Source: Symbiodinium natans
Lineage: Eukaryota; Sar; Dinophyceae; Suessiales; Symbiodiniaceae
NCBI GenBank assembly: GCA_905221605.1
Contig: CAJNDS010002533.1
Coordinates: 1-64,000, forward strand
Length of the DNA stretch: 64,000 bases
Direction: 5' to 3'
Positions 28,327 to 39,705 of the stretch are shown here, piece after piece (position 1 is the first letter of the stretch; each line of letters starts with the position of its first letter). A program made the translations under genes and the position numbers. The notes under the pieces are model-generated. The model saw only the letters and a program-made list of their open reading frames with translations, did not search any database and was not told where the DNA came from.

Positions 28327-28668
28327 GGCTCAACCTGAGAAAGAGCCTTTAATGAAGGAGTCGACCCGGAAATCACGTTCAGGGTCCCTAAGACCCTGAG
28401 ACCCTAAGCCCCTAGATATTCGCCTGTGGGAATGCCTATAACCTACGGTAGGTTAATTGAGAGGTACACAGGGGGGCAAAGGCTCTTTGAAACCATCCCC
28501 CAGATTGGTCAGGGGTTAGGGTTTCGGGTTTAGGGTTTAGGGTTTAGGGCTTAGGGTTTAGGGTTTAGGGTCTCGCAAGGCTGATCTGACATGCCCACCT
28601 GCTCGCCGAGACGCAGCGTCTGCAGGTTTCGCTGGCTGGCCTCGCTTGACTATTCACTCGCCGCGATT

Positions 28669-28782
28669 TGGGGGTTTACGAAAAATAGGGGACCCCTAAC
28701 ATGGACCCCCCATAGAGTGGGATTCCCTGATAATAAGGACCCCCATAAGGTACCCCTAGCACCCCTAATATCGTAAACCCCC
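28669..28782. repeat. Palindrome with TGGGGGTTTACGA ends
   Basis: TGGGGGTTTACGA at the left and TCGTAAACCCCCA at the right are perfect complements; the interior repeats AGGACCCC and GGTACCCCTA. A family not otherwise seen in the window. Confidence 0.75.
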
Positions 28783-28927
28783 ATGCAGTTCATCCTTCTG
28801 ACTGAAGAGTCCAGGAACCCTAAACCCTAAACCCTAAACCCTAAACCCTAAACCCTAAACGTTGGGGTATTTGGTGCATCGTACAAAAGGGCGAGCGGCG
28901 AGCCCCTATGCCTCTACCATCCAACTC

Positions 28928-29037
28928 TTAGTAGCCCAGAAACCATATTATGATAAGGGCACCCTTTTTTGGGTTGGTTACCTTATAAGGCAACCCATAA
29001 CCAAAGAATGGGCTACTAAGAGAATGGGCTACCAAGA
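28928..29037. repeat. PE-C element with duplicated right end
   Basis: TAGTAGCCCAGAAACCATAT at the left; the right end AATGGGCTACTAAG is followed by a second copy AATGGGCTACCAAG, a 14-base tandem duplication of the terminus. Confidence 0.8.
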
Positions 29038-29678
29038 ACTCTATACTCCAAGGCCGTAAACCAATCGTAGCCGCAGGGTGAGTTGTCGCGCATGGGCTGC
29101 AGCGGACGCGATGCCAGGTATGGAAAGCTTATTTTCTGGGTTCCGTTACTTGGCCCCGCCAGCATTTGCACTTACTGGACCGCAAAGGCAACACTTGCAC
29201 ACACCGCACAGTCTCTGGACAAAGCCCCCAATCCTCTTTGAGGTTTAGGATATGAATATACTGAGTTGTGCTGTAAGAATAGGTGCCCTTATAGGGAAAG
29301 AAGGGAAACTACAAATTACCCCCAAGCACAACCCAGTATAGGGTATAGGGTTTCCTGGCTATGGCGCCGAGTTTTTGACTGGGTTTGGGCGGGGTTTTGC
29401 GTTTGCTTGTTGGGTGGGTTTTGGGCGGCTGTTTCTTTTGCTAGAGTTTGCTTAAGGGTTTAGGGTTTATAGGGTTTAGGGTTTAGGGAATGGGAACAAG
29501 GTCCCGCTCTGGGTCCCAGTTAAGCCCCCTAAAGCCCAAGAGCTGAAACGCGAAACCCAGCCCTGTAATCCCTAAACCCTAAAACCTCAACCCAAAACCC
29601 TCCATCCTAAACTCTACTCTTTAAACCCTAAACCCTAAACCCTAAACCCTAAACCCTAAACTCTAAACCCCTCTCCAG

Positions 29679-29730
29679 GCCTGGCAACCGGTGGGCAGCC
29701 GTGGCTGTAGCCGCTGGGCCTCGCTCAAAG
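29679..29730 (+). CDS. Candidate short exon with CCAG/GT borders
   Basis: CCCCTCTCCAG precedes and GTGCTGG follows. In one frame it reads AWQPVGSRGCSRWASLK. The upstream pyrimidine tract makes the acceptor credible; the coding content is too short to judge. Confidence 0.3.
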
Positions 29731-30346
29731 GTGCTGGGCTCTTGGGGCGTTAGAGTTTACAGGGTTTTTAGGGTCTTTGTTGGGTTCAGGGGGTTTGAGG
29801 GTTTAAGGTTTAGGGTTTTTAGGGGTTTAGGGGTTTGGGATTTACAGGGTCTAGGGGTGTGCCATCGGGGCTTCTCTGAGGGCACTGGGCTTCACGTGTA
29901 CAGTGACGTACATTTTTTTTTGCTTGGCTTCAGGGCTTAGGTCTATCGTGTTGGCGTGCAGGAGTGTAGGCTCGGTAGTTGCAAGTGTTTGGGAGCTGTG
30001 GGCGATACAGTGTCGTACAAGCAAACAAACAGCCCCTCAGCCCTGGACGTCGAAGCTCGCCGCGATTGACGCCTGGAAGAGGTGCAAAGGGCTGCAAGTT
30101 TTCGGAATTGGGGTTTACCCTAAACGCTAAACTCCAGCAACAATAACTTGCAAATCAAAGCAAGGCTACACATACCCGATGTTTTTGGTAGGCATCCCCC
30201 CCTGTCTGTTATCAACATGTGTATACACAGACCCTCAACCCCTAAACCCTAAACCCTAAACCCCTAAAGCCAAAACAGCGTGGGCTCTGGGTTGAGGCTT
30301 CAGGCATTGAAGGCCTAGGGACATGTGTTCTGGCAGCTGCAAGTTA

Positions 30347-30470
30347 CCAAAGAGCCGATACCTTCTGATTCAGGTACCTTGAATCATATTAAGCAAACGT
30401 ACCTTGAATCATATTAAGGCGTCCCATATTTTTAGGGTGTATTCTTCATTAAGGGATATTGGGTCTTTGG
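30347..30470. repeat. PE-D element with internal duplication
   Basis: CAAAGAGCCGATACCTTCTG at the left, GATATTGGGTCTTTGG at the right; ACCTTGAATCATATTAAG occurs twice in tandem inside. Confidence 0.72.
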
Positions 30471-31022
30471 CTCTAGGGTTTAGGGCCTAGGGTTGGAAAC
30501 TATGACATCCTGAGGCCTAAACCCTATCGCCAAGCAGAAGACCAAAGATTGCACATCAACGGTTTGGGGTTTAGGGTTTCTTTGGGGTGTTAGGGTTCGG
30601 GGTTTAGGGTTGAGGGTTTGTTGCAACTCCGGAAACCTGAAGCCTTGTCGCCTTCTTCGTGCTGGCAGCCGTGATGTTGTGAGCAAAGCTGCTGTTCTTC
30701 GCACAATATGTACCCTGTACCCTAAACCCTAAACCCTAAACCTTGAACCCTATGTCTCGCGTGTTCACCCAACCCTCCCCTGCTCAGGGCTAAGAAAGTC
30801 GCATTAGAAGGCGTAAGCGTAAAGTTAGCCCTGAAGCCTCTAATGCAGGAGCGCAAGAAACAACCAAGATCATCCCCTGATAACCTGCAGCCCCTATATA
30901 ATTCTACGACTACAAGCCGATCGACATATCATTCGAACAAGTCAATAGGCCCCTGTATTTAGGTTTTAGGGCCCTAGGCCCAACATGTTGACTTCCTCAC
31001 TTTGCTAAACCCGATCAGAAAC

Positions 31023-31168
31023 ACAAAGAGCCAAAAACCCCTCAATGTGTGAGTATACCCTAAATTATTTATAGTATACTATGATACAGTACTACTAATC
31101 GAAACCATATTGCATGGGGATCCTTATGATGATGTAAGATATATTCCTTGTTTAAGGGGTATTGGGAT
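31023..31168. repeat. PE-D element, expanded
   Basis: AAAGAGCCAAAAACCCCTCA at the left and TTAAGGGGTATTGGGATGC at the right around a longer AT-rich centre (ATTTATAGTATACTATGATAC). Confidence 0.65.
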
Positions 31169-31240
31169 GCCTGGGATTTCACATGCAAGTAAAAGATGTC
31201 TGCACAGGCACAACGAAAGTAAGAGCCGTACTACTAGTGA

Positions 31241-31320
31241 ACCCAGAGAGCCCAACGCCCCTGAACTAAGCAATACAGCTCATAGCATAGGGTCCTTTGA
31301 GGGGTATTGGGCTCCTTGGG
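31241..31320. repeat. PE-D element, short
   Basis: CCCAGAGAGCCCAACGCCCC at the left and GGGGTATTGGGCTCCTTGGG at the right; only about 73 bases after the previous copy. Confidence 0.75.
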
Positions 31321-31459
31321 TGAAAGATGAAAAGAAATAGTCATCAGGGTAGTGATGCTGATAATTCATGCAAACTATGGAAGGTGCAGGGTAAAAGATG
31401 AAAAGTGATAGTCATCAGGGTAGTGATACTGATAATTCATACAAACTCTGGAAGGTGCA
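31318..31459. repeat. 71-base tandem duplication
   Basis: Two copies (31318-31388, 31389-31459) carry GATAGTCATCAGGGTAGTGA and end in GGAAGGTGCA; about five differences. Confidence 0.92.
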
Positions 31460-31586
31460 TATGGATCCTTTGGGTTTCGGGGACCCTAAACCCTAAACCC
31501 TAAACCCTGAACCCTGAACCCTAAACCCTGAACCCTAAACCCTAAACCCTAAACCCTAAATCCTAAACCCTAAACCCTAAACCCTA

Positions 31587-31695
31587 GGATTTCGGAGAGC
31601 ATGGGCCTGGCACTCACCACCTGCGCCGCAGATCCCGCAGCGTGTGCTCGGCCGAAGGAAGTTGCCCTGCCAGGCTCTCTCAACCCTTTTCCCCT
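31587..31695. CDS. Candidate exon between outward arrays, strand ambiguous
   Basis: Bracketed by CCCTAAA (31483-31586) and TTTAGGG (31700-31780). The minus frame reads REPGRATSFGRAHAAGSAAQ then VVSARPMLSEI. AG/GT pairs exist on both strands. Low-complexity Ala/Gly content reduces confidence. Confidence 0.3.
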
Positions 31696-31699
31696 TTAG

Positions 31700-31780
31700 G
31701 TTTAGGGTTTAGGGTTTAGGGTTTAGGGTTTAGGGTTTAGGGTTTAGGGTTTAGGGTTTAGGGTTTAGGGTTTAGGGGTT
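31700..31780. repeat. Interstitial telomeric array, TTTAGGG
   Basis: Eleven perfect units. Confidence 0.97.
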
Positions 31781-32076
31781 TAGGGTTCAGGGTTCAGGGA
31801 CCCTAGGGTTCAGGCTTTAGGGTTCAGGGTTCAGGAGGGCGGGCGTTCAAAATTCAGGGTTCTAGGGCTTCGGGTTTATATGTTTCTGCCGCTTCGGGTT
31901 GGTGGTTGTTAGATGAGGTCAAGGGCTTTTGGGTTTAGGGTGTAGGGTTTAGGGTTTACGGTTTAGGGTTTAGGAACACGCCCTTGCAGATTGTGGGATA
32001 ATGGGCTCTGGGGCGTAGGACGCGTGATGGTCTTAAAGTTAGCTCCACTCGTTTGTATTCTTTTAGAACCCCCCAC

Positions 32077-32114
32077 CACCCCCCCCCCCCCCCAAAAAAA
32101 AAAAAAAAAAAAAA
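32077..32114. repeat. Poly-C/poly-A junction
   Basis: About 17 C directly followed by about 21 A. The same C-to-A switch is seen at 34988-35032, 2567-2584 and, reversed, at 59854-59889. Confidence 0.9.
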
Positions 32115-32237
32115 ACTCTTCCTCATAAGGACAATTAAGGGATCATCATCTGCTGTTGTTTTTGGGGGGAGATTTTAACCCGAAACCCGAAAACCTAAAC
32201 CCTAAACCCCTAAACCCGAAACCCATTGAAATCCAAG

Positions 32238-32314
32238 GATTTGGGCATCTTGAACTTGCGGATGCCGATTCGCCGTCTTTGAACATGGTTGCCCGGGCCT
32301 GGCCTTACCTGCCG
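32238..32314 (+). CDS. Candidate exon ending at GTTAGGG
   Basis: After AAATCCAAG the frame reads FGHLELADADSPSLNMVARA then WPYLP, and is followed by GTTAGGGTTTAGGG, so the donor is the first telomeric unit. CCCTAAA lies at left. The minus strand is also open (GIRKFKMPKSLDFNG). Confidence 0.4.
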
Positions 32315-32317
32315 GTT

Positions 32318-32403
32318 AGGGTTTAGGGTTTAGGGTTTAGGGTTTAGGGTTTAGGGTTTAGGGTTTAGGGTTTAGGGTTTAGGGTTTAGGGTTTAGGGTT
32401 TAG
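32318..32403. repeat. Interstitial telomeric array, TTTAGGG
   Basis: Twelve perfect units immediately after the island 32238-32314. Confidence 0.97.
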
Positions 32404-32628
32404 GGTTTTAGGGTGTAGGGTTTAGGTTTTAGGGTTTATAGCGCTCAGGGTTTAGGGTTTAGGGTGGGGTGACTTTGTTTCCCACCACGCACGAAAGAGA
32501 AATGCAACTTCGTCATTGGGCAAGTTTGAAGGTACCGAAGTAACTCCAGGTAAGGTTACGTTAGGTTTCAGTGATCGAAAGGAGGATCTGCCTGAATTGT
32601 TGGGCCGGCTGGTCTAGGCCCTGAATCT

Positions 32629-32751
32629 ACTTGGGGGTTCATGGCACTTATAACCCTAATGATAACTGTACTTATGAGCCCCCTAAGTCCCCTAAGTAGG
32701 TCATAAGTAGACTTGTAACTGTGGCTAGCAGTACCCATGAACCTTCAAGTA
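32629..32751. repeat. PE-A palindromic element
   Basis: ACTTGGGGGTTCATGGCACT at the left and AGTACCCATGAACCTTCAAG at the right; interior GCCCCCTAAGTCCCCTAAG. Confidence 0.82.
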
Positions 32752-33540
32752 CCCCAACGCCACAAGCGCGGGTCCTTGGGACCCTAAACCCTAAACCCTA
32801 AACCCTAAACCCTAAACCCTATATCATGGACAACTCTGGGCTCAGGATGTTGGGGTCTAGGAGCGACAAAGGGACTTAGGGTGTGAGGGGTTGAGGTTGC
32901 AGTATAGGGTTTAGGGTTTGGGGTAGAGGGACTACTGCAGACTGCGCTGCATTTGAACTAGGGTGGTCAGTTCAGCTTGTATCTGACAGAACCGTCCAGA
33001 TCACAGAATATTTTGCTTCCACAAGAAATGCAGAAAAAAAACATGTCTACCCTAAGCCCTAAACCCTAAACCCTAAAACCTAAACCCTAAACCCTAAACC
33101 CCAATCCCAAAGCAGAACCCTAGACCCCAGCCTCTGGAGATGCCTCCCATCGCCATCGAAAGGCCTGGCACCTGGTGAGATAAGGGGGGTTTAGGGTTTA
33201 GGGTTCAGGGTTTCAGGGTTGCAGGGTTTAGGGTTTAGGGTTTCGGGAAGCAGGGTTCTCAGGGTTTGATAGATGTGTCAGGGTTTAGGGTTTAGGGTGA
33301 GGGTTTAGGGTTTAGGGCTTGGGGTCGAAAATGGTTTAAGGGTCTAGGGTTTAAGGGTTCAGGGTTTGACATACGGGTGTTTGATAGATATGTTTGGGTT
33401 CAGGGCTTAAGGGTTTGATATACGACGAATCCTGGAACTCCACCATACCCCCGCAAGACTACAAACCCATAAGCCCCTAAGCCCTGGAAGCCCGACAAAC
33501 CCTATCATCCAAAGAAGACCAATCCCCTAAGCCCTTAATT

Positions 33541-33765
33541 GACCCCCTAAACCCTAAACCCTAAACCCGAAACCCTAAGCCCTAAACCCTAAACCCCAAC
33601 CCTAAACCCTAAACCCTAAACCCTAAACCCTAAACCCTAAACCCTAAACCCTAAACCCTAAACCCTAAGCCCTAAGCCCTAAAACTAAACCCTAAACCCT
33701 AAGCCCTAAGCCCTAAGCCCTAAGCCCTAAACCCTAAACCCCACACCCTCAACCCTAAACCCTAA
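33541..33765. repeat. Interstitial telomeric array, CCCTAAA with CCCTAAG block
   Basis: Roughly 30 units; one stretch is homogenised for CCCTAAG (33665-33730). Confidence 0.95.
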
Positions 33766-34093
33766 ACCCGGTGCGAAGGCCCTGGCAAGTCAAGTTGCAC
33801 AATCGCCTCCCGAACACTGAAGTTGAAGCCTGAAGGGTTTATATAGGGGTTAGGGTGATTCTACGGGTGTTCTGGCTACTGTAGGGCTTCCGAACTTCTT
33901 ACTGATCACCTCCCTTTCCCTCCAAAAGTAACCCAGGAGCGAGGGCTTACTGGACCTAGGGTTACTCTGGCTCGTAGGCTATACAGCCTAGACCCTAGAC
34001 CCTAGACCCTAGACCCTAGACCCTAGACCCTAGACCCCAGACCCTAAACCCTAAACCCAACCCTAAACCCTAAACCCTAAGCCCTAAGCCCTC

Positions 34094-34164
34094 TTGGCAG
34101 GGCTGCCTGCCGCAATCAGCTCGATCAGCTCCAGGTCCTCATGCCAAGTCTTTCGCATGTCTGG
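34094..34164 (-). CDS. Candidate exon, minus strand
   Basis: CTGATCCCCAG precedes a frame reading MRKTWHEDLELIELIAAGSP then AKRA and a stop in CTTAGGG. Strongly helical composition. The CCCTAAG tract at left would lie downstream on this strand. Confidence 0.36.
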
Positions 34165-34349
34165 GGATCAGGGTAAGGTCTCTACTAGTTTCTACTCTTT
34201 GCCTAAGAACCTCCACAAGAATGAAAGATATAAATCCCCATAGTGCCCTTGTAAGGAACCCTAAACCCTGAACCCTAAACCCTAAACCCTAAACCCTAAA
34301 CCCTAAACCCTAAACCCTAAACCCTAAGTCTCAGTTTTAGGGGGGTTGA

Positions 34350-34433
34350 ACACTCCTTGAGGTCCACTTCCGTCGCCAGGTCGGCCGCACTAAGTGCGAC
34401 AAGGCCCCGTCGAACGGCGCGGAGGATGAGCAA
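34350..34433 (+). CDS. Candidate exon between outward arrays
   Basis: 28 codons reading TLLEVHFRRQVGRTKCDKAP then SNGAEDEQ, followed by GTGCTC. CCCTAAA (34257-34327) lies left and TTTAGGG (34459-34520) right. No clean AG at the exact left edge. Confidence 0.38.
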
Positions 34434-34649
34434 GTGCTCACCTAGGCACAACCCAAATAGGGTTTGGGGTTTAGGGTTTAGGGTTTAGGGTTTGGGGTTT
34501 AGGGTTTAGGGTTTAGGGCTCGTAAGGGTTTAGGGATAGGGTTTAGGGTTTAGGGTTCAGGGTTTTGGTTGAACCTGTCATTCTGGGCACGGCGGCATTC
34601 TCCCTCCAAAAGAAGAGCTAGTCTCGCAACCCCAAACCCCAACCCCTAA

Positions 34650-34790
34650 ACTCCCCAAACCCCTAAACCCCCTAAACCCCCTAAACCCCCTAAACCCCCT
34701 AAACCCCCTAAACCCCCTAAACCCCCAAACCCCCAAACCCCCAAACCCCCAAACCCCTAAACCCCTAAACCCCTAAACCCCAAACCCTAA
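34650..34790. repeat. Telomere-like array homogenised for CCCCCTAAA and CCCCCAAA
   Basis: Nine-base and eight-base variants in blocks: first CCCCCTAAA, then CCCCCAAA, then CCCCTAAA. Confidence 0.92.
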
Positions 34791-34987
34791 TCCCTAAACC
34801 AAACCCTGAATCCTAAACTGTAAACCCTAAATTCAGGCCTCTGTGGGACCATCCCTGAGCTACCTTGCCTCACAGTCGTAACTCCTTTTCAATTTGCTGG
34901 GCACTAAAATGGCTGTCGTTGAGGGTTTAGGGTTTAGGGTTAAGGGTTTAGGGTTCTCTGACAGCCAGCCACAGAAGTTCCACCCCC

Positions 34988-34993
34988 CTTACC

Positions 34994-35024
<31 letters not shown>

Positions 35025-35032
35025 AAAAAAAA
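34988..35032. repeat. Poly-C/poly-A junction
   Basis: Over 20 C followed by about 19 A, like 32077-32114. Confidence 0.9.
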
Positions 35033-35984
35033 ACACAAATCGACGACGCCGTAAACAGGGCTGCACAAAATCACGGGCCCCCTAAACTGCCAAACGCTCA
35101 TCCCCTTTTTGGTTTACTCACAAACGCCTCATTGCGTCCAGGAGGCTTTCGTCTGAGTAGTACATCTCGTTTGCCTTGTTTTGGCTGGCCCTTTATCATC
35201 CTAAACCCTAAACCTTTATGCCCTCTGGATTCCTCTTAAACACAATTCATGGAGAATACGAACTATTTCCTCGGCCCACATATGAATCGTCTAGGCGGCA
35301 GCTCACACCGTGACGTGTGTTAGAGATGCAGAACACAGCAAATATACCCCAAACCCTAAACCCTGAACCCTAAAGCCTAAACCCTAAACCCTAAACCCAA
35401 TACGTTCGACCCTGGTCATCTCTCAAGGGGTGTGGGGGTCTTGACTGAACACGAGAAGAACCAAGGTAGATGCCTTCTCTTCCAAGGATGCAGTGCGGCG
35501 TTGACAGTAGGTTTCTGAATTGGAGTATCTTTTGGTATCTTTGCTAAACCCTCCACCCTAAACCCTAAATCCAAACCCCCCCCCCCCCCCACCACCGCCC
35601 CGCCGCCCCAGAACTTGAATCCAAAACCTAACCTGCTTCCAGCGGATCAAGTCAGCAGCCTTCTCCATGGCAATAACCGCCTTCGCTTGGAGCCGTTGCG
35701 CCTGTGCTTTCATCCTAAACCCTAAGCCCTAAGCCCTAAGCCCTAAGCCCTAAACCCTTAACCCTTTCATCCGAAAGGCCAAAGGTCACAGGCCTGCATC
35801 CCCCAAATAAACTACCCAAAGCTCTCAACTGCTTTAGATGCTTGGTGTAGCAGCAGAGGTACGGTATCGAGGGTGGGTTCTCCGAACTTTTCAATGGTGT
35901 TTTTAGAGAACTTTTCAATCGTTTTTGAGGGTAGGTTCAGTGACCTTTTTTCAATGCAATCCGATGTAACGATGTAACGATGAC

Positions 35985-36035
35985 ATGATGATGATGATGA
36001 TGATGACGATGATGATGATGATGATGATGGTGATG
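35985..36035. repeat. (GAT)n microsatellite
   Basis: About 15 GAT units; produces a spurious poly-serine frame on the minus strand. Confidence 0.95.
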
Positions 36036-36484
36036 GATCTATGGTCCGAAGCTTGACAGGGTTTGAGGCCATTGAGGGTTTACGCGCGGTTCTGCGGCCT
36101 TAAGCTTGCGCAGCGAAGTTTAAACCGAATTTGAGTGCATTGGGTAATCTAGGGCTGGTACGTGGTTGCCACGTTGTTGCTGGGTTTAGGGTCTAGGGCT
36201 TTGGAGTACTGACGGTTGATGAAGTCCTCTGGGGATCCGAATTTGAGAGGCCCCTTTCTCCAGCCCTGACGGTAGCGCTCGATCCTAGATGGCGGGTGCA
36301 CGGGTATCTTGGCCAAGAGATCCCAAGAGCGCAGTGATCCTCTGTTCCAACAGAGATTGCTTCAGGCTGGCAGGCCTTGCGCATGAATCTAGATGCCTGA
36401 AATGTATACCTAAACCCTAATCCCTAAACCCTAAACCCTAAACCCCCTAAACCCTAAACCCTAAACCCTAAACCCTCACACAAG

Positions 36485-36540
36485 GATAACTTGCCTTGAC
36501 TGTTGGGCGCCTTTGCTCTGCGGAGTTCTACAAGCTCAAG
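36485..36540 (+). CDS. Candidate short exon with AAG/GT borders
   Basis: CACAAG precedes and GTTCCT follows. One frame reads ITCLDCWAPLLCGVLQAQ. It lies between CCCTAAA (36412-36476) and TTTAGGG (36550-36596). Confidence 0.3.
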
Positions 36541-36589
36541 GTTCCTCTCGGGGTTTAGGGTTTAGGGTTTAGGGTTTAGGGTTTAGGTT

Positions 36590-36661
36590 TTAGGGGGCCT
36601 TTTGCTTGCTGCCATCAAGCCCTCGAACCAAGAATTTTCAACTCCTTGAAAAGGCCCCCTT
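36590..36661. repeat. Short palindrome at an array edge
   Basis: TAGGGGGCCTTTT and its complement GAAAAGGCCCCCT flank about 45 bases; TTTAGGG arrays lie on both sides. Confidence 0.65.
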
Positions 36662-37315
36662 TGCAGGGTTTAGGGTTTAGGGTTTGGGGTTTGGGGTTTA
36701 GGGTTTAGGGTTTAGGATTTGATGCCCTTAAGCCCCATAACACCCCTACACAAAGCCCATCGACCCTACGCCAATCCCCAAAGCTCCTAGACCCGATAGA
36801 CCCGACATCCCGAACCCTGAAAGCAACCCCCTGAACCCAGAACCCCTAAACCTGAAATCTTCCGAAACCCGAAGCCTAAACACATTTAAGCCCTTTCCCT
36901 GGAAACCCGAACGCCGAAAAGGGTCTCCCAATTCCTAAGCCCTCAACCCTCGAACCCTAAACCCTAAACCCGAAACCCAAAATCAAAACCCCTGCAACGT
37001 GGGCCTCGGCGATCTTCGCCGGCGCTGCAGCACCGCCCACGGCGGCGGGCGAGGGTAGGCGGAGAGCCTGGAAGTACATCAGTATCTTGGTTGCTCTTTG
37101 ACCCCCCAATAAAAGTTTAACTTTTAGCTCCCTTTAATATGAAATTAGAGGAACCCCAACACTCATAAAGGGCTAAGGTTGTAGTAAAGTCCCACCTAGA
37201 ATATGACCACTATTGTAATGATTGCTGTTGGTATTGTTGTTAGTTTCATGCTTTTTGTTGTTGTTAGTATTAAAGCATACGGCGGTGTAACTGTACCTGG
37301 TTTCTGCTACTTTTC

Positions 37316-37517
37316 TTGGGGGGGGGCGGGGGGGGGAGGGGGTGGGTTGGGGGGGGGGGTTGGGGGGGGGGGTGGGGGGGGGGGTGGGGGGGGGGGGTGG
37401 GGGGGGGGGGAGTGGGGGGGGGGGGGGGAGGGGTGGGGGGGAGGGGGGGGGGGGGTGGGGGGGGTGTTGGGGGGTTGGGGGGGGGGGGGGGGGGGGGGGG
37501 GGGTGGCGGGGGGGGTA
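37316..37517. repeat. 200-base G tract
   Basis: Almost only G with scattered T, A and C. It can form G-quadruplexes on the plus strand and makes long spurious poly-glycine/proline frames on both strands. The bordering 37520-38000 is open in several frames, which is also uninformative. Confidence 0.95.
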
Positions 37518-38244
37518 TTGCATGCCCAAAATATTTGTATTTACAGCGTTTTCGAACCTTTGTAAAACATACTGCACAAGGATGTGGAAGAAGAAATCTG
37601 TCACAAGCGTCCAGCCTTTCGCGACCATGCCCAACACACGTCCCACAAAAACCGTCAAAGTCCTGAAATTTGGCAAATGCGTTTTCGGAAATGCAAGCCT
37701 CCAAAAAACACAGCTGCAGAGGCTGTCTTGGCAGAAATGCATGAAAACATCGCAAATTACAGTGTTTGCCGCGCATGCACACAGCAAAGCTGTGAGACTC
37801 GCGTCACGACTGCACACACAGCAAAGGAAAAGTCCCATAGCGCTCAAAGGCCCCAACAACAAAATGACCCCAAATCTTGCAAAAACCCAACGTTTCGTTA
37901 AAACGACATACGAAATCACGCCTTTCCAAAAACTCCCAAAATAGGTCTGCCGCCTAGGCGAAACGCTAACTTTAACAAAACATAGGGTACGGTTTCCACG
38001 GCGGCGGGTTATCAAAGTACGTGGCTACTGCACTTCTTACTATCAGAACCAGTATGGTGGTTATTGTTGTTCTTATATTTATTGCTAGTACTCCTGCTGT
38101 TCCTAGTGTTTGTTTATTATTGTTATTCTGATGTTTGTTGCTAGTACTGCTGCTATTGTTGGTGTTATTGTTATTGGATATGTTCGTGGAATTTGTACAA
38201 GGAATGGTGGGAGCGCGGTGTGGGAGGGGTCAGGCGGGCGTGGT

Positions 38245-38273
38245 GGGGGGGGGGGGGGGGGGGGGGGGGGGGC
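38245..38273. repeat. Poly-G run at a PE-A edge
   Basis: About 27 G directly before GCGCTTGGAGATTCATGG, the start of a PE-A copy. Confidence 0.85.
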
Positions 38274-38375
38274 GCTTGGAGATTCATGGTACTTATTAAC
38301 CAACTGTAACTGTACTTATACCCCACTTATAAGCCCCTGAAGTGCCCTAACATGGTTACAAGTAAAGTTATGAAC
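38274..38375. repeat. PE-A element, right end missing
   Basis: CTTGGAGATTCATGGTACTT starts it; AGTGCCCTAACATGGTTAC is present; sequence diverges after AGTAAAGTTATG. Confidence 0.78.
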
Positions 38376-38558
38376 CGGCTTGTCATTTTGTTGTCATTGT
38401 CTGCGTCGTTGGCCCTGCCGTTTGGGTCTTGGAGCGTTGGCCTGATGCGCCTTCTGATAAGGTACTTGTCTTCTCCGTGCCTCTATCGGCGCCTGTTTGC
38501 TTCATCTGGCGAGGAGACATCCGGCAGTTCAGGAAGCGTGGAAGCTTCAAAGAGCTGA
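38370..38558 (+). CDS. Possible small secreted-protein frame
   Basis: From ATG at 38370 the frame reads MNRLVILLSLSASLALPFGS, signal-peptide-like, then WSVGLMRLLIRYLSSPCL and a Ser/Glu-rich tail, stopping at 38556-38558. The start codon is supplied by the broken end of a PE-A element. A GTACTT donor inside and an open minus strand make it doubtful. Confidence 0.22.
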   Translation: MNRLVILLSLSASLALPFGSWSVGLMRLLIRYLSSPCLYRRLFASSGEETSGSSGSVEASKS

Positions 38559-38953
38559 GAAGCAGACGGCAATCGAACAACAGGCATAATAATGAGTGAC
38601 AGCAAGATGGAAAGGCAGAAGCACCAACCAGAAAGAAGAGTGAGAGAAGACATGGCAAAAGATGGTTGCCAACAAATGACTTTAAAAGGCAGGAAAATGA
38701 CAGGGACAAACGAAATGACAAAACAAATTCATGGACATGCCATAAGATCTGCAGGCAATCTTCTTATAACCCTCGCCCTAAAACCCCAACACCCGCTGAA
38801 AACTGGCAAATGGCCCTGGGCCCCCAAAAGCCTTTGAACCAAAACGGTAACCCCTAGTTAGGGGTTAGGGTTTAGGGTTTAGGGCATAAATTCCCTAAAC
38901 TCCCTAAACCCTGACCTCCGCCGCATCTTGCATGGCCAGATAGGGCTGGCCCA

Positions 38954-39340
38954 GTGATGACAGCACGCGCCTCGGGGGGGGGTTTCTGGAAAAACATTCG
39001 CAGGACAAACATGTCAAATGTCCTACCTAAAAGGGAAGCCTGGGTTGAGGGTCTTGCTTTTTTTGTCGAGGGTTTACAGGCCACAAGCACGAACCCCTCG
39101 CTTGAAGATGCACATCCCACACAGCAAGACCTTCCTAAGCCCGAAAGCGCTGCGCTGGAGGGTGCGTTCGAGGACCTGTTCCGTGAAGCCGGGAATTGCA
39201 TGCGCCCCCTGCTGCCTCCGAACTCCCTCCCCCCTGAGGGCGGAAGCCCGAAAGAGCGCGTCGATGATTCCGCGTACGGAGCTAAGGGGACAGGGCCAAA
39301 CCCTAACCCCAATACTCCCTCCCTAGCCAGTCTCCTCAAT
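38954..39340 (+). CDS. Possible coding stretch, unknown product
   Basis: Open frame including REAWVEGLAFFVEGLQATST, EDAHPTQQDLPKPESAALEG and FEDLFREAGNCMRPLLPP. It carries on into a PE-E remnant at 39347. A 155-codon minus frame overlaps it. The acidic helical middle is protein-like. Confidence 0.3.
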
Positions 39341-39346
39341 GTACGC

Positions 39347-39414
39347 TTTAATAGGGGTTCCTATGTAGTAGCCCGAGACCCCAAGTATATACCATATAAG
39401 TACATAGATCCTTG
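39347..39414. repeat. PE-E partial element
   Basis: GGGGTTCCTATGTAGTAGCC, CCAAGTATATACCATATAAG and TACATAGATCC match the right half of PE-E. Confidence 0.65.
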
Positions 39415-39531
39415 CAGAAACCAGTCTCTTCAATGGAAGCAAGGCAGGCACCCTCAACTGCCATGCAGGCAAAGAGCGCGCACGCGACGTGCCTCGGCGT
39501 GGAGTAGGGTTTACAGCTTACGTGGAGGTTT

Positions 39532-39705
39532 AGGGTTTAGGGTTTAGGGTTTTAGGGTTTAGGGTTTAGGGTTTAGGGTTTAGGGTTTAGGGTTTAGGGT
39601 TTAGGGTTTAGGGTTTAGGGTTTAGGGTGGAGGTTCATGGTACTTGTTAACCAGACTGTACCTGTAACCAGACTAGGGCACTTAAGTACCACAAACCTCC
39701 AAGTA
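39532..39705. mobile_element. TTTAGGG array abutting a truncated PE-A
   Basis: Fourteen telomeric units end exactly in GGGTGGAGGTTCATGG: the array replaces the first bases of a short PE-A copy (39629-39705) whose right end CAAACCTCCAAGTA is intact. Confidence 0.8.

Noticed and set aside
35812-36072. 86-residue serine-rich minus frame
   Set aside because: It is a translation of the (GAT)n microsatellite.
37173-38015. 280-residue proline-rich protein (minus) and overlapping glycine-rich frames (plus)
   Set aside because: They come from the G tract, which lacks stop codons in all frames on either strand.
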